Source: Gonocerus acuteangulatus (lineage: Eukaryota; Arthropoda; Insecta; Hemiptera; Coreidae). Taken from it: DNA of 64,000 nucleotides. A model generated the notes under the pieces. That model was not told where the DNA came from, did not search any database, and saw only the letters and a program-made list of their open reading frames with translations. Numbering within the stretch: the stretch's first letter is position 1; each line of letters starts with the position of its first letter. The stretch is from positions 93,956,760-94,020,759 of the forward strand of contig OX328125.1 in assembly GCA_946811695.1 (NCBI GenBank), given 5' to 3'. This document shows positions 23,127 to 36,239 of the stretch, in pieces. The translations under genes and the position numbers were made by a program.

Positions 23127-26100
23127 AGTACGGTAACAACTGACGTGTTATGGTCCTAGCAACGCATGCTGCCTAGGCTTGCCTGCTCTAACCAACTAAA
23201 AATTCAAACACGTCTAAAAATACTTAAAAATTTGAATATCAAAAATTCCTTTCTTAGCGTGTGTTTACGTTCTAATGGGAGTCAGTGAGTGGTATTTGAA
23301 AAAATATTGTAGATGAACAAAACGATTCCTCAAAACATAAGAATATGACCTATCTTGCCAAAGGGACGAAGGACAGCCATAAAGCAAGAGACATAAATAC
23401 CACAGAAGGAATGTCGGACCGAGGCCACCTGGCCAAATGGTGGACCAAGGATACATACACCTGTTATGGTGTCGACCGTGAATAACTGCAATGGACCTGT
23501 ACGTTCCAAAACATTTAAATGGTGTGAATTCCACAGTTTGCACACTGCATTAATTTTGCGTTGTATAAACAAATGGAGTTGGAAGTACAAAAAAAAAAAC
23601 GCGCATCGCCCCGTTGGCCAAATTCGCTTAAGCCAGGAGCAACCACTACCACTTTGCCAAGCCCATTCAGCAATTGTGCCCACATGCAGAGACTAAAGCC
23701 CTCAGACAATGAATAGAGCTAGCCTGTGGTTTTGTAGGGTCCAGTCAAGGTAGGCGTGTCTCCGTCTTACCTGGGATCGGATGGACCGACCCCCTATCAC
23801 TTCATCTACGTACGATACTATCACACAACATACTGTCCGTTTTCATGAAGTATGTATGAGTAGAATCTTATTGGGGCACAATTTGTGTTGTATGTATGCC
23901 GTTTATAAAAAGAAAATTACTGAGAATTAAAATAACAATGGTGCTAATGACCCAAACAGTTGGATCACTCAAAAAAGCAACATACAACTAACAATAAGAA
24001 TAATTTGTGAATGAACACTAAATATTTGTACGTTGGTTGTACGAGATGAAAAGTCATAGACCACATGTCGGGTTTCCCCGTGGTCCATTAGCTCGCACGC
24101 TGAATTGTCAATTGGTATTTGCTGGTACGAGACCCGCTTGGGTGGGATAACAGAAAAAACTCTGATTCTCCACGGATGTTTTAAAGGCTGGTAACCTGTG
24201 GAGAGCCCGGCGCTAATTGTCCAAAAACAACACCATTGCCAAGATACAAAAACAGTACATATCCCAGTAAATAGGAATAATGAGAAGATTTTCAACACTT
24301 AAACTGATGTACTATTTTGTAACGCATTAGTAAGAATATTGACACAAAGAAATAAACAACAATACTACCAAAAAGACTTATCCAAATGTTATCAACAAAA
24401 ATTATAGTAGTAAGCCAAAAGCGTGGCAATACTTTGGCTGTCTAGTTGGCAACACATTCAGGAGCCATCATAACCAAAAATCAACCAAAGAAAAATACTG
24501 AGAATAAGAAATAAAAAAAATCCTTAGTTTCTGTGGCTAGCTTTTTATCGAAATTTATGCATGAACCTATTTTGCTGGACCTTTATTAGAATTATGGTCT
24601 TCCACTTGCCTCAAACAATAGAACCGTTCAACCGTTTTTGAGGCAAACAAGATAAGTTAAGTAAAGTAAGTTTTTTTTCTAATGCCACCTTTACTCAAAA
24701 TATAAAAAACATTATTAATGAATGATGGATTAAAAACTTAATTTTGGAGCTCACTTAACAGATATTTTACTTTTTACTACTCGAAAACGCTTATAGATAT
24801 TGTCTTGAAAGTGATTTTATTCGATTCAAAATATCTAAGAAAAGTATTCCTAAAAACCGTGCTAGATCGTAGTTAGCAGGTAGGAGGAGTAAACACAGGC
24901 TGATCCTATAAAAAATTGACTTTACAATGGCTAAGGCGACCTTAAACAAAAACTGAAGCTTGCGTGAATAATAAACAGCCTGAAAAACGTATTTTTTGTT
25001 TCCAAATTGACGAATTGGTAAAAATTTAATTTTTGGGGTATTCATTTTCATTTTAAACTCGGTTTTCTAAACGCCACGGCAATCGTAGAAATCAGCATGA
25101 GGCAATTCTGCAGGACAGAGCGGTTTTAGTAGCCGAGATAACACACATTCACTGAATTCATAATCTTCACTTCGGAGAAAAAAGGAAGTGTGGTAGATTT
25201 CCATACTTTGGTGTGAGTACTCTTATAGTGTACACAACCGGAGAAATCAAATTGATGATACTCATGTCCGAATAACGCAGAGGGAGAATGCCTTACTCGC
25301 ACTTTCAATCAATGGTCTTTTATAGAATCTTTTGAAACATTTTACCACAACGTATACACCAACGTACAAAAAACGTATGTCTTATTGGAACAACGACACC
25401 TGCTATCGTACCTTTCACGCCTATAAAATTTTCCTTTAGGCCAGCACCGGTACAAATGAGAATTCAACAAGCCGATTACACCTCAAAGGAAAATACAGGA
25501 CGTTTGATTCCTGTCCATTTAAAGACGTGTCCGTATAAAGATCGTCTTGCTAATGTGAAAGGATGACGATATCTAAATAGCGTGAACCAACAACCATGGA
25601 CGTTTTTTGTGAGGCAACGAGTTCCATCCGTGAGATCTATACCATTGAACAGGGAATAATACCCGACAATTTCAATGAATGCTGATATGATTTAATACAT
25701 GTTTAGCCCGATTTTATCAAGAAGTTCACTTATTCCTTGATAAGGAGGGATAGCCCAAACCAAAGAAAATGATATTTGAAGTATTGATTTTGTTTCATTT
25801 AAGGCGAAATATCTCTTTTTATTATTCTAAGTTTCCCAATTAATGCCAGAGATAAGTATTATGGGGATAATCCTATTATGACTGCAAGTCCTGACAAGAA
25901 GTAATAGAAATCTTAATCGAAAACCTAAAAAGTAACGGTCTCTAAGGAAACGAAGTATTAAAAACCGCTAGCGGATCTTTGAACCTAGATTAGAGAATAA
26001 AAAAGGAAAAATAATTGTAAAAAGAAGTGACCACGTAGGAAAATGGTTGGCGCCGAGTAGTAAAAACTGATCGTGGATTGATACGTGACTGTAGCAGATC

Positions 26101-28004
26101 AATTGTACTTGCAGCTATTACCGATCACTTCTCCATTATACAGCACAGGGCAATGCTTCGGAAAGGATAACCGCAGAAAATAATGGAGGAACAAAGCACT
26201 CTTACATCAAGCCAATACTTCTCGGATATTAAATAGTTTTCTATTCAAACTGCCAATTCCTTTCAGATACCATTTTTGAATTCAGACACAATATACTGCC
26301 AAATACTACTTCTTTGCACTGCTTTCATCAACAGCAGCCAGCTTCTTGCAAGCTACTTAACTCCACGCTGCAACTTCAGATGTATGCTCAGGTATGGCTG
26401 TATCCAACTTCATGCACTGCAAAACAAGCTTCTTGCATATGGACGAAGCCGGGTGGGCTTTCCGCGAATCATCATTTAGCTTGCAAGACGTCTACCGCTG
26501 AAAATTAAAGGCGGTTTACCTGCAATGAAAATAATTCCCAGAGAACGGACATTAGGCAAAATATAATTGTTGGACATAGAAAAGGAATCTGGTAATTTTT
26601 GGGACTTTGTATAGAAATATATTTAGTTTGTAATAATGTCATAAAAATATGAGTATCGTGCCAGATTGCCCCGCAGCAGTTCGGGTTTCGAATCATCTTC
26701 AGCTAAGGGAATGCTGAGCACAACTCCCTACGTCACTACGGATATTTAGAAAGGTTGGCGCTCAGCACATTCCCTGTGCTCAAGCCCTCCGAAGTCAATG
26801 AGGCAACAATTAAATAGAATAATGGCATAACATTAAACAGCATAAAGGTAAAACACTACAAATGAAGTTCCATTCCAATTCGAGTTGGGTACAAATTTTT
26901 CAGACTACCATACCGAACCCCTGACCCGTGGCATTTGCAATGAAGAAGAAATCCTGTTTCTGGGAGCCGGAGACTTTTTTTTTTTTTTTTTTTTTAATGA
27001 TCTCAGCCTTTGTTGGCTAAACTAAAAAGTCCTCAAATTTTTAAAATCAACCAGAACAAGTGAAATTTGCTCAAGGTTATTATTTAGAATAGACTTCCGC
27101 ATTGAAACAGGTGCAAGTAGGTCAAGAAATTCAGCCAATTCCACCATCAACCTTTTTATAGCTTGGCATATTGTATTTGGACAGAGAAAAAAGTCCTAAC
27201 TCATAATCTTATCAGGCTACTGTATCCCGCTGATAGCAAAACAACATTCACCTACTCTTTGGGAATTTATATAGGCCTATTGCAGTTTTTTCTAAGCCAA
27301 GGCTGTGTAGGTCAATCTAATCCACAGAGAGGTGTGACCTGACGTAACGCTACTAGACAGCGTGGCGAATCGGCTCTCATGAAAGCATACACCTTGGAAA
27401 GAGCTACCCTATCCAAAAACATTCCCAGTTTACATTGCCGAATGCCTACAAATAAATTTCATTTCAGACCGTGTTCAATAAGCTATATTTTATCAGTCTT
27501 CCGAAGCATTTATTAACAAATTAAGCTCGTACAACTTTAAAAAAGTAATAACGACAGCAGTAATTACCATTAGGGACAATCGAGTTAAATATCATGGAAA
27601 TTGGGGAGCATATCAAGGGGGTGAGAGGGGCTACCCCCTCTTAATTAATACTGAGCAAATGGGGGCCCAGGATTCCATGATCTTGATGTAGTAACATTCA
27701 CTAAAGCAAGTGATATCAGAAGTGCTATTAGGCAACTTGCAAGAGTCCCTTAGTACAAGTTCCCAATAAAATCGTTAACGAAAAAATACCTGGCAAACGA
27801 AGATGATACTGATCAAGGCTATAGTGAACAAAATGTATATCTGAAGATGTCCGATTGTCTTTTTTCGACGCATGTACATCAGCACCACACAGAAAGTAAC
27901 ATTATGATAAAGACCTGCTTTTGAACAGCTGCTAATGGCCTCAGTAACAGATGCAACAAAAAATGCGAGTGCTGCACAACTTTAAATATGCTATAATACC
28001 CTGC
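23127..28004. other. Long stretch without recognisable genes
   Basis: No shared repeats of the window occur here apart from homopolymers (26975-26995 T run). Several frames overlap at 23265-23709 on both strands and one lies at 23969-24298 on the minus strand; these are discussed among the findings. The remaining frames are short and AT-driven. Confidence 0.35.
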
Positions 28005-28235
28005 TCGTAAAGCACTCGACTCGTTCTGGAGGACCTGTGTTTGAAACTCGGTTGGTTATCGCACAAAAAATTGCATACCCTTACCATCCCTAGGCCTACT
28101 CAGGCTTCAATAGGTGTCTGTAAAAGAGAAAATAAGGCTGTTGGAACTGACCTCACTATCTCCTAGTATCATATTAGGCTTCTACAGAAACTGTTCTCTG
28201 GGTCCTCGTGTCCCATTATGTACTAACACGAAACT
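28005..28235 (+). repeat. SINE-A, diverged copy
   Basis: Retains AAAGCACTCGACTCGT, CTGGAGGACCTG.GTT, CATCCCTAGGC, GACCTCACTATCTCC, CTACAGAAACTGTTCTCTG and GGGTCCTCGTG.CC in family order. Box A and the poly(T) tail are gone. Confidence 0.6.
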
Positions 28236-29620
28236 AAGGAAAAACAGAAAGAAATTAATCTTTTATATGTTGTTCATATCCAATAGGTTTTTCGGCATGC
28301 CCCAAACTTGCTAGCTATTGAATATATATTATCAGATACACAGATTTACCATCTCTTTATCCTACCGAAACTCCTATTTTAGTAAATAATTAACAGAACA
28401 AAACAAATTGTAATCTTTAAACATCCGAAATCTTACGATTATTTACTTCATTTTAATGACAAACGTATTTTTCATAAATGTAAATGACACAGGTATTCTG
28501 GGCGGGCGAGCTGTAGGTTATCAACGTTGTATAACTAGAGTGGAGGTACGTTCCTTTTTTCTTTTTTTTTTAAAGAAAACACATCACTCCTGCTGGGTTT
28601 AAACTCGCATCCCCAAATCAGACGATTTGCTGTGGCAATTTGCATTAAAATATAACAATCCAGCTGACTCCATTGATTCATTTTGTTATTGGTGCTTTAA
28701 TTTGCGTTTTCATTAGAAATAAATGTAAGAATGATTCCTCGAGGCAGGATGGCTAACCCGATGGCGGACCCGATTCTGGCAAGTTGAGTTTTTCAGCAAT
28801 TTGGTCAATGAAAAAATCAACTGCACCACTATGGATGTTAAGAAAGAGTGGCACCTGTACAGGAGCCCAGCCCTAATGGCCATAGAAGCAGCTGTGCGCC
28901 ATTTAAAAAAAAGTTGATTAATCGCGATTGTATCATAATAAAAAACACTTCTCGAATACGACGACTAAATAAAGCTACCATTATCAAAACAGTGTAGATT
29001 AAATTTGCAGTGGGAATTTGTGAACATGTCGCGAGCAAATGGTTAGCTTTACCATTAATTATTCAATACAGTTTTCCGGATAGACCTTTGCGCTATAGCG
29101 GGTAAAACAATTTTCCAAAACACTTCCCTTCGCATTATAACTGGAAAAGGCTCCCATGAAAGACCTCCTCTATTAAATAGAGGGGATACTGGATGATTGA
29201 CGTATCCAATATATCCATGTATGAAAAGAAAAATTGGGATAGTTTCAAAGGGCATAAGGGTGAAGCCGGTTCAATTACCAAGCTATTTCCTAGAGTCAGC
29301 GGGAGGGCTGAACCGGAAATCACCCTTCAAGCAAAGGCCAATCCGTCCGGGTCACTGCTGACGGCAGTTCAATCACTTTCTGACGTCAGGAACACCCCGG
29401 ATCAGAATAATCTTCAAAGTGGATTTCATAGAGGAAATGTCAGGTATGAAGTAGATTTTGCTGGTAGTATTTAGTAGGGTAAACGTTAAAAGGGCAAAAG
29501 ATCTTTATAACTTCCAGTTAAAATAAGTTTCAATATTTTTGCAGATATTGTTAAGATTGAAGTGTTATATTTTGTTCCTCCGGAAAAGTATGACGGGAAC
29601 TTACAAACTTCACGTCTCAC
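28236..29620. other. No recognisable feature
   Basis: 29055-29474 is GC-richer and open on both strands, but I recognise no domain. The rest is AT-rich. Confidence 0.35.
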
Positions 29621-30277
29621 GCCCAGTTTACACGATCCAAGCGCTTGCCACCTAAGATCTTAAACAATGTAGCCTAAAAAATGTTCTTTTTTTAAAGTGG
29701 CAAGTATTAGTAACCGCGGAATTGGATTGGCTTTTATTTACTTAGCGACAAGTAAGCTCCCTCATCAACATTCTACTATTCAGTTGTCCCTTGTCACCTC
29801 CTGTGCAGAGCCCAACAAGTGTTTAGTGACAACTTAGTCTGCCTACATTACTGCGCGGACCATAATGAACGCTGCCATGGGCATATATAAGAGGCGGGGC
29901 TGAGGGGGCTGCAGTCCCCGAAATCGGTAAAAATGGGACAGCTTAAAAGTAAATTAAATAAGATCACTTTTTCAGAAAACCATTTTTTTTTTGGTGTTAT
30001 AGCGTTTTAATTGGCTAACTAGTCCAAGTTGTTGATTGTTAGTACCTCCCTACCGAATTTATTTTCCATGTGCGTCTTGAACGCTGTATGTCCCTTCAGT
30101 ACTTGTTACTTGTCAACAAGCCAGCGTACTGAGAGTGACAAAATGGACGGTTGTGTCAATTATTGCATGGAACGTACTGAAAGCTACTTGTCCATCAACG
30201 TGTGAATGATTAATTGGCACTAAGCCAGCTTCGTGAGACAGAAGCACGAATGACTAACAAGCTCGTGTAAACTAGGC
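29621..30277. mobile_element. TIR element (unclassified) hosting a hAT-like MITE
   Basis: Terminal inverted repeats GCCCAGTTTACACGA (29621) and TCGTGTAAACTAGGC (ending 30277). There is no coding frame. The interior contains the MITE F copy at 29876-30079, with its own 8-bp TSD. The TIRs are short and the outer TSD was not found, so confidence is moderate. Confidence 0.5.
29876..30079 (+). mobile_element. hAT-like MITE F, copy 1
   Basis: Begins CATGGGCATATATAAGAG.C and carries the family core ATCGGTAAAAATG, AAATTAAATAAGATCACTT and TAATTGGCTAACTA. The ends are inverted but worn. The TSD is AACGCTGC (29868-29875) and AACGCTGT (30080-30087), 7 of 8 identical. Confidence 0.82.
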
Positions 30278-32437
30278 CTTAAGCAAAATATTAATTTAGG
30301 CCAAAGTAGGTTGGGAAGAAGATGGGATTTTTTCTCCCAACCTCCAAAGAAGCGAGACTTAATTTGTAATTTAATACCCTAACTTTCCAAGATTATTATT
30401 ATAGTTCATTGTTGCTAGGTGGTTGGAGTACATTATGGCGGGCTTCTGACAATGAGCTCATAGAAAACCTCCACAACACTTGCAATGTTCCATGGGGACT
30501 TACGAGGACTTCGCACCATTATTATTTTTTTTAAATTTAGGTCAACATATTTTTTTGACAAATTTAATAAAAATCAAACCACATTGTAGATGTTAGAGAG
30601 ACAACATGCACCCACATACATGCAAGCACCCAAGCAGTTTTATTAAGTAGCAGTGACCGAACCCTGACAATCCCTACCTTCCATTATATTTACTGTTTTA
30701 TAATAGACCCTGTGCCACGAATTAAAAGATGACACACCCGGACATATACCGGAGGGAGTTCAGGCGAAGGGTCAAATAAAGCCTCTCCCTTCTGCCAACC
30801 ATAATGTTCGTTAGGTATGTCTTGAAACGTCGGCTTTTTATTTCTACGCCTTTAGACAGAGGGGAAACGCGCTAAAAGATTTTTTTCTATGTTCCCACTG
30901 TTCGTTGAAAGAATGCCGGTAAGAAGTTCTTGGTAGAAGGCAGTTGCACAAGAGATCACCATTGACAAATCGATGTACCAAGCAATAAGGCAAGACAGCT
31001 GCGGTCGGTAATTAACCAACACCCGATGATTAATGTTCTTCATTAGGAACACAACTCAACACTAGTGGCATTACACATGCCCAAAATGCCCACACTGTAC
31101 AATGGTATTATTGCGATATTTATGTAAGGCAAATATTTTATTTGGACTAAATAGATAGATAACGTTTATTCACAAAATGTAATATAAATAGTAATAAATT
31201 AAAAATTTTCTTAATAAAATTCGATACAGTTGTTGTATAACCCTTGCTATTGTCTGTCCCTTCCCCCTGCATCTAAGCCATCTTTGGTCTCGTTCTACAC
31301 TGTAGCATCAACAATGTTCACTATCTGAATGTATAAAACATTTTTAATTAAATGGATCCACTACATTCGATTAACTTTTTGACGGTTTTTCGAAATAGCA
31401 CAGCGAAAATAAACATTTTAAGCGCGTTTCCTCCCTCCATGCATACAGAGGGAACCCGCTTATGACCGTATGGCGCAACCCGAAAATGCCGTGTGGAAAA
31501 GTTCACATTTTTTTCCATCGATAACGAAAAGAACGGTGGAAAAATTGTATAAATATTTGCCAGTTCGCTCTCTAGTTGGTTCCAAAAAAAAACCGTTTTT
31601 TAATGAAATTTGCTGCAAAAATGCCACCATGACGTGGTTTTTTTGGGCGCAATTCAGACGAAACAAAATCGTAAAGATTACGTTTTTGCATTACTAGGAT
31701 TCCAGGTATGCTTTTTATAAGTAATTGGATTTGGGGAATCTAATGAAATCATCTCCAAGGCCATATCTATAAGCTTTGTCGAGGATGAGCGTTTCTTGGG
31801 TTTTTTTTCGGATATATTCTTATATATGTCGAAAGTGATTGGGAAGTCTTAGTAAATATTAAACATCTATTCGAAAGCTTATTAAATTTCCTGCAAATAT
31901 GGTCATTATGCGACTTTTGATAGCGATCTCTTTTGGAGAAATGGGTTCTTAAATGGAGTGATATCCCTTTAGGATGCTGTCAGTTCCATTTTGTGTCGCC
32001 TAAGATCTCTTCGCTTTGAGATTTCATTGTACATTTCTACATTTCTTTACAGTTGTCACGAAGGATTAAGACAAAACATTAAATGTTTCTATTCTATATG
32101 AAACTAGGAATAAGAACAGAAACTTCTGCGAGTCTGAAGTTTTTATAGGAGGAAGTATTATGTTTGCAACCCAATTTGAAGTATTCCAGACTGCAGGGGT
32201 TGTAAAGTAGATTTATCTTCTTCTAAATCAGAAGCAGGAGCCAGACTATAATATTTCAGGGGAGTTTTTTACCGAAGGGCTAGAGGAACCGCCCCCGTCT
32301 GTAGGGCATGTAGTGTCCCATATCAATGAGTTGTTCAACATAGGAAGGAGTCAATATGTTACATTATACATATTTCATTACCATTTACTATTAATTTATA
32401 TAAATACCTATTTGACAACTTAAGTTTTCTTTCCATG
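30278..32437. other. No recognisable feature
   Basis: Mixed AT-rich DNA. The mutually overlapping frames at 31460-31697 on the two strands are not supported by any motif. Confidence 0.35.
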
Positions 32438-32503
32438 CATGGGCGTATGTAAGAAATACTTTCGGAAGGGGCCCCCTCAGCCTCCACGTTATATACGCCC
32501 ATG
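32438..32503. mobile_element. 66-bp miniature of MITE F
   Basis: Only the two termini survive: CATGGGCGTATGTAAG at the left and TATATACGCCCATG at the right, with GGGGCCCCCTCAGCC between. Flanks TTTCCATG (32430-32437) and TTTCTGTG (32504-32511) match at 6 of 8, in line with the 8-bp TSDs of the larger copies. Confidence 0.7.
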
Positions 32504-32555
32504 TTTCTGTGTCTATTACATCCCAAAGCAGTATTTTTACAATATATCTTAATTC

Positions 32556-32783
32556 ATGGAACTACAGGCTTTATGCGGATATAATGGAACTATATCCAAA
32601 AATAAAAGTCAAACCTACGTGCCAAACTCAGACCTCACAATCAGGCATATACTGACTGACTGCCATTTCAGACAGGACCTTGATGTACCTATTGAATTGA
32701 AAGAACTCCTTGGAGATGACAGCCATCACATAGACACAATATTCAAACATTTAAAAAACATAGACATTTACAACAACATTTGA
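32556..32783 (+). pseudogene. LINE ORF2 C-terminal fragment
   Basis: The end of the frame, DLTIRHILTDCHFRQDLDVP followed by ELLGDDSHHIDTIFKHL, aligns with the end of the RNase H LINE frame at 15792-16496 (PLTVKHLLTDCMKRDNLQAP, LLAEKSPYIDTILTYL), including the final YN.I and stop. The H-x4-C half of the zinc knuckle is kept. The first half of the frame does not align clearly. It is a second, diverged member of that LINE family, with the microsatellite at 32858-32990 near its 3' end. Confidence 0.75.
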
Positions 32784-32857
32784 AACAAAATACTATGTAA
32801 ATACCAAGCCAAAATGTTTGCATATTTCTATGTTTTCAAAATGTTGTTGTTGTTGTG

Positions 32858-32875
32858 TATGTGTGTGTGTGTGTG

Positions 32876-32966
<91 letters not shown>

Positions 32967-32990
32967 ATATGTATATATATATATATATAT
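32858..32990. repeat. (GT)n(TA)n compound microsatellite
   Basis: GT run, then TA runs broken by GTATG. It follows the LINE 3' end, a common birthplace for microsatellites. Confidence 0.95.
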
Positions 32991-33313
32991 CGAATCAAAT
33001 GTGTATAATTTATTTTTTCTTTACGTGGATATTATTATATTGTCAAATTTTCTCTTACTATTATAATTATTGTTTTGACATGTCACGTCACCTTATTGTG
33101 TAGCTCCAACTGAACTCGAGTTTTTATATTATTTCTAGCTCAAGTACCCGTCGTATTGGGGGTGTATACAAAAAATATGAAGAAACAGAAATCGTGACCG
33201 CTCTGAACGAGAAGTCGATTAAAAGCATTAAAATATCGGTTAGAGGGTACAAATGTTTAATTTAATAGTTTCGAAGAGTGCCAAGGTAAATTGTAATCAG
33301 ATTGAGCAGACTA

Positions 33314-33534
33314 CAGGCGTATAAAAAGGGGAGGGCTAAGTGCTTTAGCCCCCCCTCGAAATTTTGATTTCATCGGTAAAAATGTGTCATAAAAAACTTA
33401 AAAATAAATGAAATAAGATCACTTAATTCAGTAAAAGTAATTTTGGGCGGGTTTAATAGCGTTTAAGTTGGCTAACTATTTCAAGTTCAAGATTTATAGT
33501 AATGCCGCCCCCAAATTATTTCCTATAAACGCCT
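33314..33534 (+). mobile_element. hAT-like MITE F, copy 2
   Basis: Begins CAGGCGTATAAAAAGG, has TCATCGGTAAAAATGTGTCA, AAATAAGATCACTTAATTCA and TTGGCTAACTATTTCAAGTT, and ends TTTCCTATAAACGCC. The flanks show no clear 8-bp TSD. Confidence 0.78.
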
Positions 33535-35023
33535 CTGACCAAAACTACGGTAAAGCAAGTTTGTCGTCTTCAAGCCTATTTTTAAGTCTAAGATATTTGG
33601 AAATACTGACGACATTTCAAAGGTTCACGGTTATCGAAAGCTAAGCCCATAGCGGATGGAATTTCTTTGAACAAACATACAGAAAGAAAATGTCCTTCCA
33701 GGTCGATTTGATTTCTTTTGTGCAAGAAACGGAAAGATATCGTAAAACGTGTTGATTCGATGCAATGTACAAGCAAAACATTTATTTTACTTATCTAGAT
33801 ATCTTTTGTAAAAAAGGACTAAAAAAAAATATCCATAATGTACAAGACGGACCGGTGACATAGATATTGAATTTAGATAACGTATATGTTCCCCACTGAT
33901 AACACCAACAAAGATAATAATAAACCTACCTCTAAGTATCATGTAAGTACTTTAGAACATGAAGGATTTAAATCATTAAAACAGTATCATAGTAGCTAAG
34001 TAAATAATCCTGAAAACATTAATTGAACGTCTTTGAAAGCACTTGAATAAAATAGGTGAAATTCTAAACTCTCAAGAGTAGTCTCTATTAAATGAAAGTG
34101 ATGTGTGGTCCAAAAATTTCAAAGCCAGCTTCACCAAAGAAAACATGTCCTTGTCAGGAATCACGTGAAGCTATGATAGGTCAAGACAAGAATTGATACT
34201 GAAAATTCATGATGAGATGAATACTATCGGAATACATATATACATATAATACTTTTCGGAATAGGATTATATTAATAACAAAACATTTATGGAAGTGATT
34301 AGGACAATCAATTGATTAATATTTAAATATGTTTTAAATACGTGTTAAATACTAGAAGAAATTGTATTGCCTTAGATGTCCTCAACCAATATATTTCTGT
34401 GCATCCAAAAAATGCACAGAAATATATTGGATCCATTTTTTCTATGGATCCATTTAAGATATAGCAAATTACAAAACAAAATTATACTGATTTAGAAACT
34501 TTAATTCGTTGTAACAAAACACATCTGCTGCATTTTTTTTAATATTAATAATTAATTATTTTTTTTTTAATAAATAAATGGATATTAATCCATCCATATC
34601 CAAACGATATATACCTCGGGTTTGGCTAATCCAGACGGCGAATCTATAAGGACGATGTTGAGTATAGAGCACACACACAAGCAACACACTCACTGGTAGG
34701 AGTTCGCCGAGAGACTGGTAGACACAGGCCCCCTCCATGGCTCACCCCTCCCTGCCTGGATGAGGGGAGGTGATTTAAAACTAAGGGCTGCACATACAGC
34801 TCGGCACTATTTACTTTAGAAATGTCTAACGGTTTTACATTCTTCAAGGCAGATCTACAGATGCGCGATAGAATGTTTTTAAGGTTTCTTAGTGCGTTCC
34901 AATTTCAAGTAATATGGAAAGGCACGACTCTCCATGAACCTTAAATTTCTGGGCAATATAAAAAAGAATTCGCCTAAAATATTACATAGAACACACAGGA
35001 AATATCACTCGGAGAATGGATCT
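33535..35023. other. Unrecognised DNA with paired hairpins
   Basis: No coding evidence. It contains the hairpins at 34386-34452. A GC-richer patch at 34612-34830 is open on the minus strand without a recognised domain. Confidence 0.35.
34386..34452. repeat. Two adjoining hairpins
   Basis: CCAATATATTTCTGTGCAT pairs perfectly over 19 bases with its complement ending at 34430, around a 7-base loop. Immediately after, GGATCCAT...ATGGATCC forms a second hairpin (34429-34452). Confidence 0.8.
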
Positions 35024-35031
35024 ACAATATA

Positions 35032-35273
35032 CATAGGCAGCTCTAGACAAACATTTCTGGGGGGGGGGGCTAATTTAGTATGGTCTTATCGCCGTTCTGG
35101 GGGTGTAGAATCAAATTTTTTTAACCAGGCACCGGGAAATCAGTAAGGAAGTATTTAATAAACTAAGAACATAAGTCTTTTAAAATTTATTACTATCAAT
35201 TTGCCCAAACAATTTATTTTTCTAACTTAATCGAAAAAGGTTGTGAATTTACATTCTCCTTTAGCCGCCACTG
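35032..35273 (+). mobile_element. hAT-like MITE G, copy 1
   Basis: Ends are CATAGGCAGCTCTAGAC and TTTAGCCGCCACTG. The core is GGGCTAATTTAGTATGG.CTTA, GGGTGTAGAATCAAATT, TTTGCCCAAACAATTTATTT and CTTAATCGAAAA. The TSD is ACAATATA (35024-35031) and ACAACATA (35274-35281), 7 of 8. The CAGTGGCGGCT-type terminus with an 8-bp TSD is hAT-like. Confidence 0.85.
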
Positions 35274-35968
35274 ACAACATAAGCTCTCAACATACAAACA
35301 GTGCTGGCTTTTATTGTGAACCAAAATTCCATGTCTCAGAACTCATAGTTCACAAAACTAACGGTGGTTCAAATTTGTACATTAGTTTGTTTCCTCCTCG
35401 CAATATAGAAAACCAGATTATGACGTCGATTTCATGACGCAATCCGGAAGTAATGACGTGAAATGTTGCTTCAAACCCCATGAGAAAACAGGTCGATCAA
35501 ATGCTTCAATGAGTTTGTGTGTACCTGTGTGTGTGTGTGTATATATGTGTCTTAAAATCGTTTAATTTTTCGTTAAAAGGCTTCTAAGTATACTTCTTCA
35601 TTCAGGATACTTTGATGTAGGGTCTTGATGGAGGTTGATCCAGTTCCTGCGATTAGGACTTTTTAACTTAAGAGTCGTTGTACAAATTGTAGCAGAACTA
35701 TTTTACAAATCATGGAAATTGAAGAAAAATGACAAATTATTCGGTTAAAAATAAAAAGTTGTAAGTTCATTCTGCCGTTTTGGTAAAAAAAAAGCCTATA
35801 AAAACGAAAAATTCCTTTAACATTTACTCTGCTTTACTATATGTCACAGGGCCTTAAATCTCGTCATTTTACACTAAAATATTTAAATATTTCCCGGAGT
35901 CCCCTCCATCTTGGGGGGGGGGTTATACCCCTTCGGTGTTCACAGCCCCCCCCCCCGTGAAATTATTT

Positions 35969-36008
<40 letters not shown>

Positions 36009-36239
36009 AAATATATGCTCCTGGTTTGTATTTAGATTGATAATGGCCTGAGCACAAACATCTCAACGAAAACTAAAATAAGATTTAAGACCCCTAAGCT
36101 GGCAAAAGTTTATAGAAAATATCTTTCTTTATTTTCAACCAACTCTCAATGAATCAACAGAATTTCATACAATTGCTGTCACGAAGAGGGTGCAGTTAAT
36201 GATCTCAATTGAGCTTGAAAGGAGGAGAGGGTAGAACCG
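35274..36239. other. Mostly unrecognised; MITE F-like remnant at 35885-36010
   Basis: Around 35885-36010 are C/G homopolymers and GTGAAATTATTTCCTATATA running into a TA tract. These resemble the right end of MITE F with its TATATA motif expanded into a microsatellite. Otherwise nothing is seen. Confidence 0.4.
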
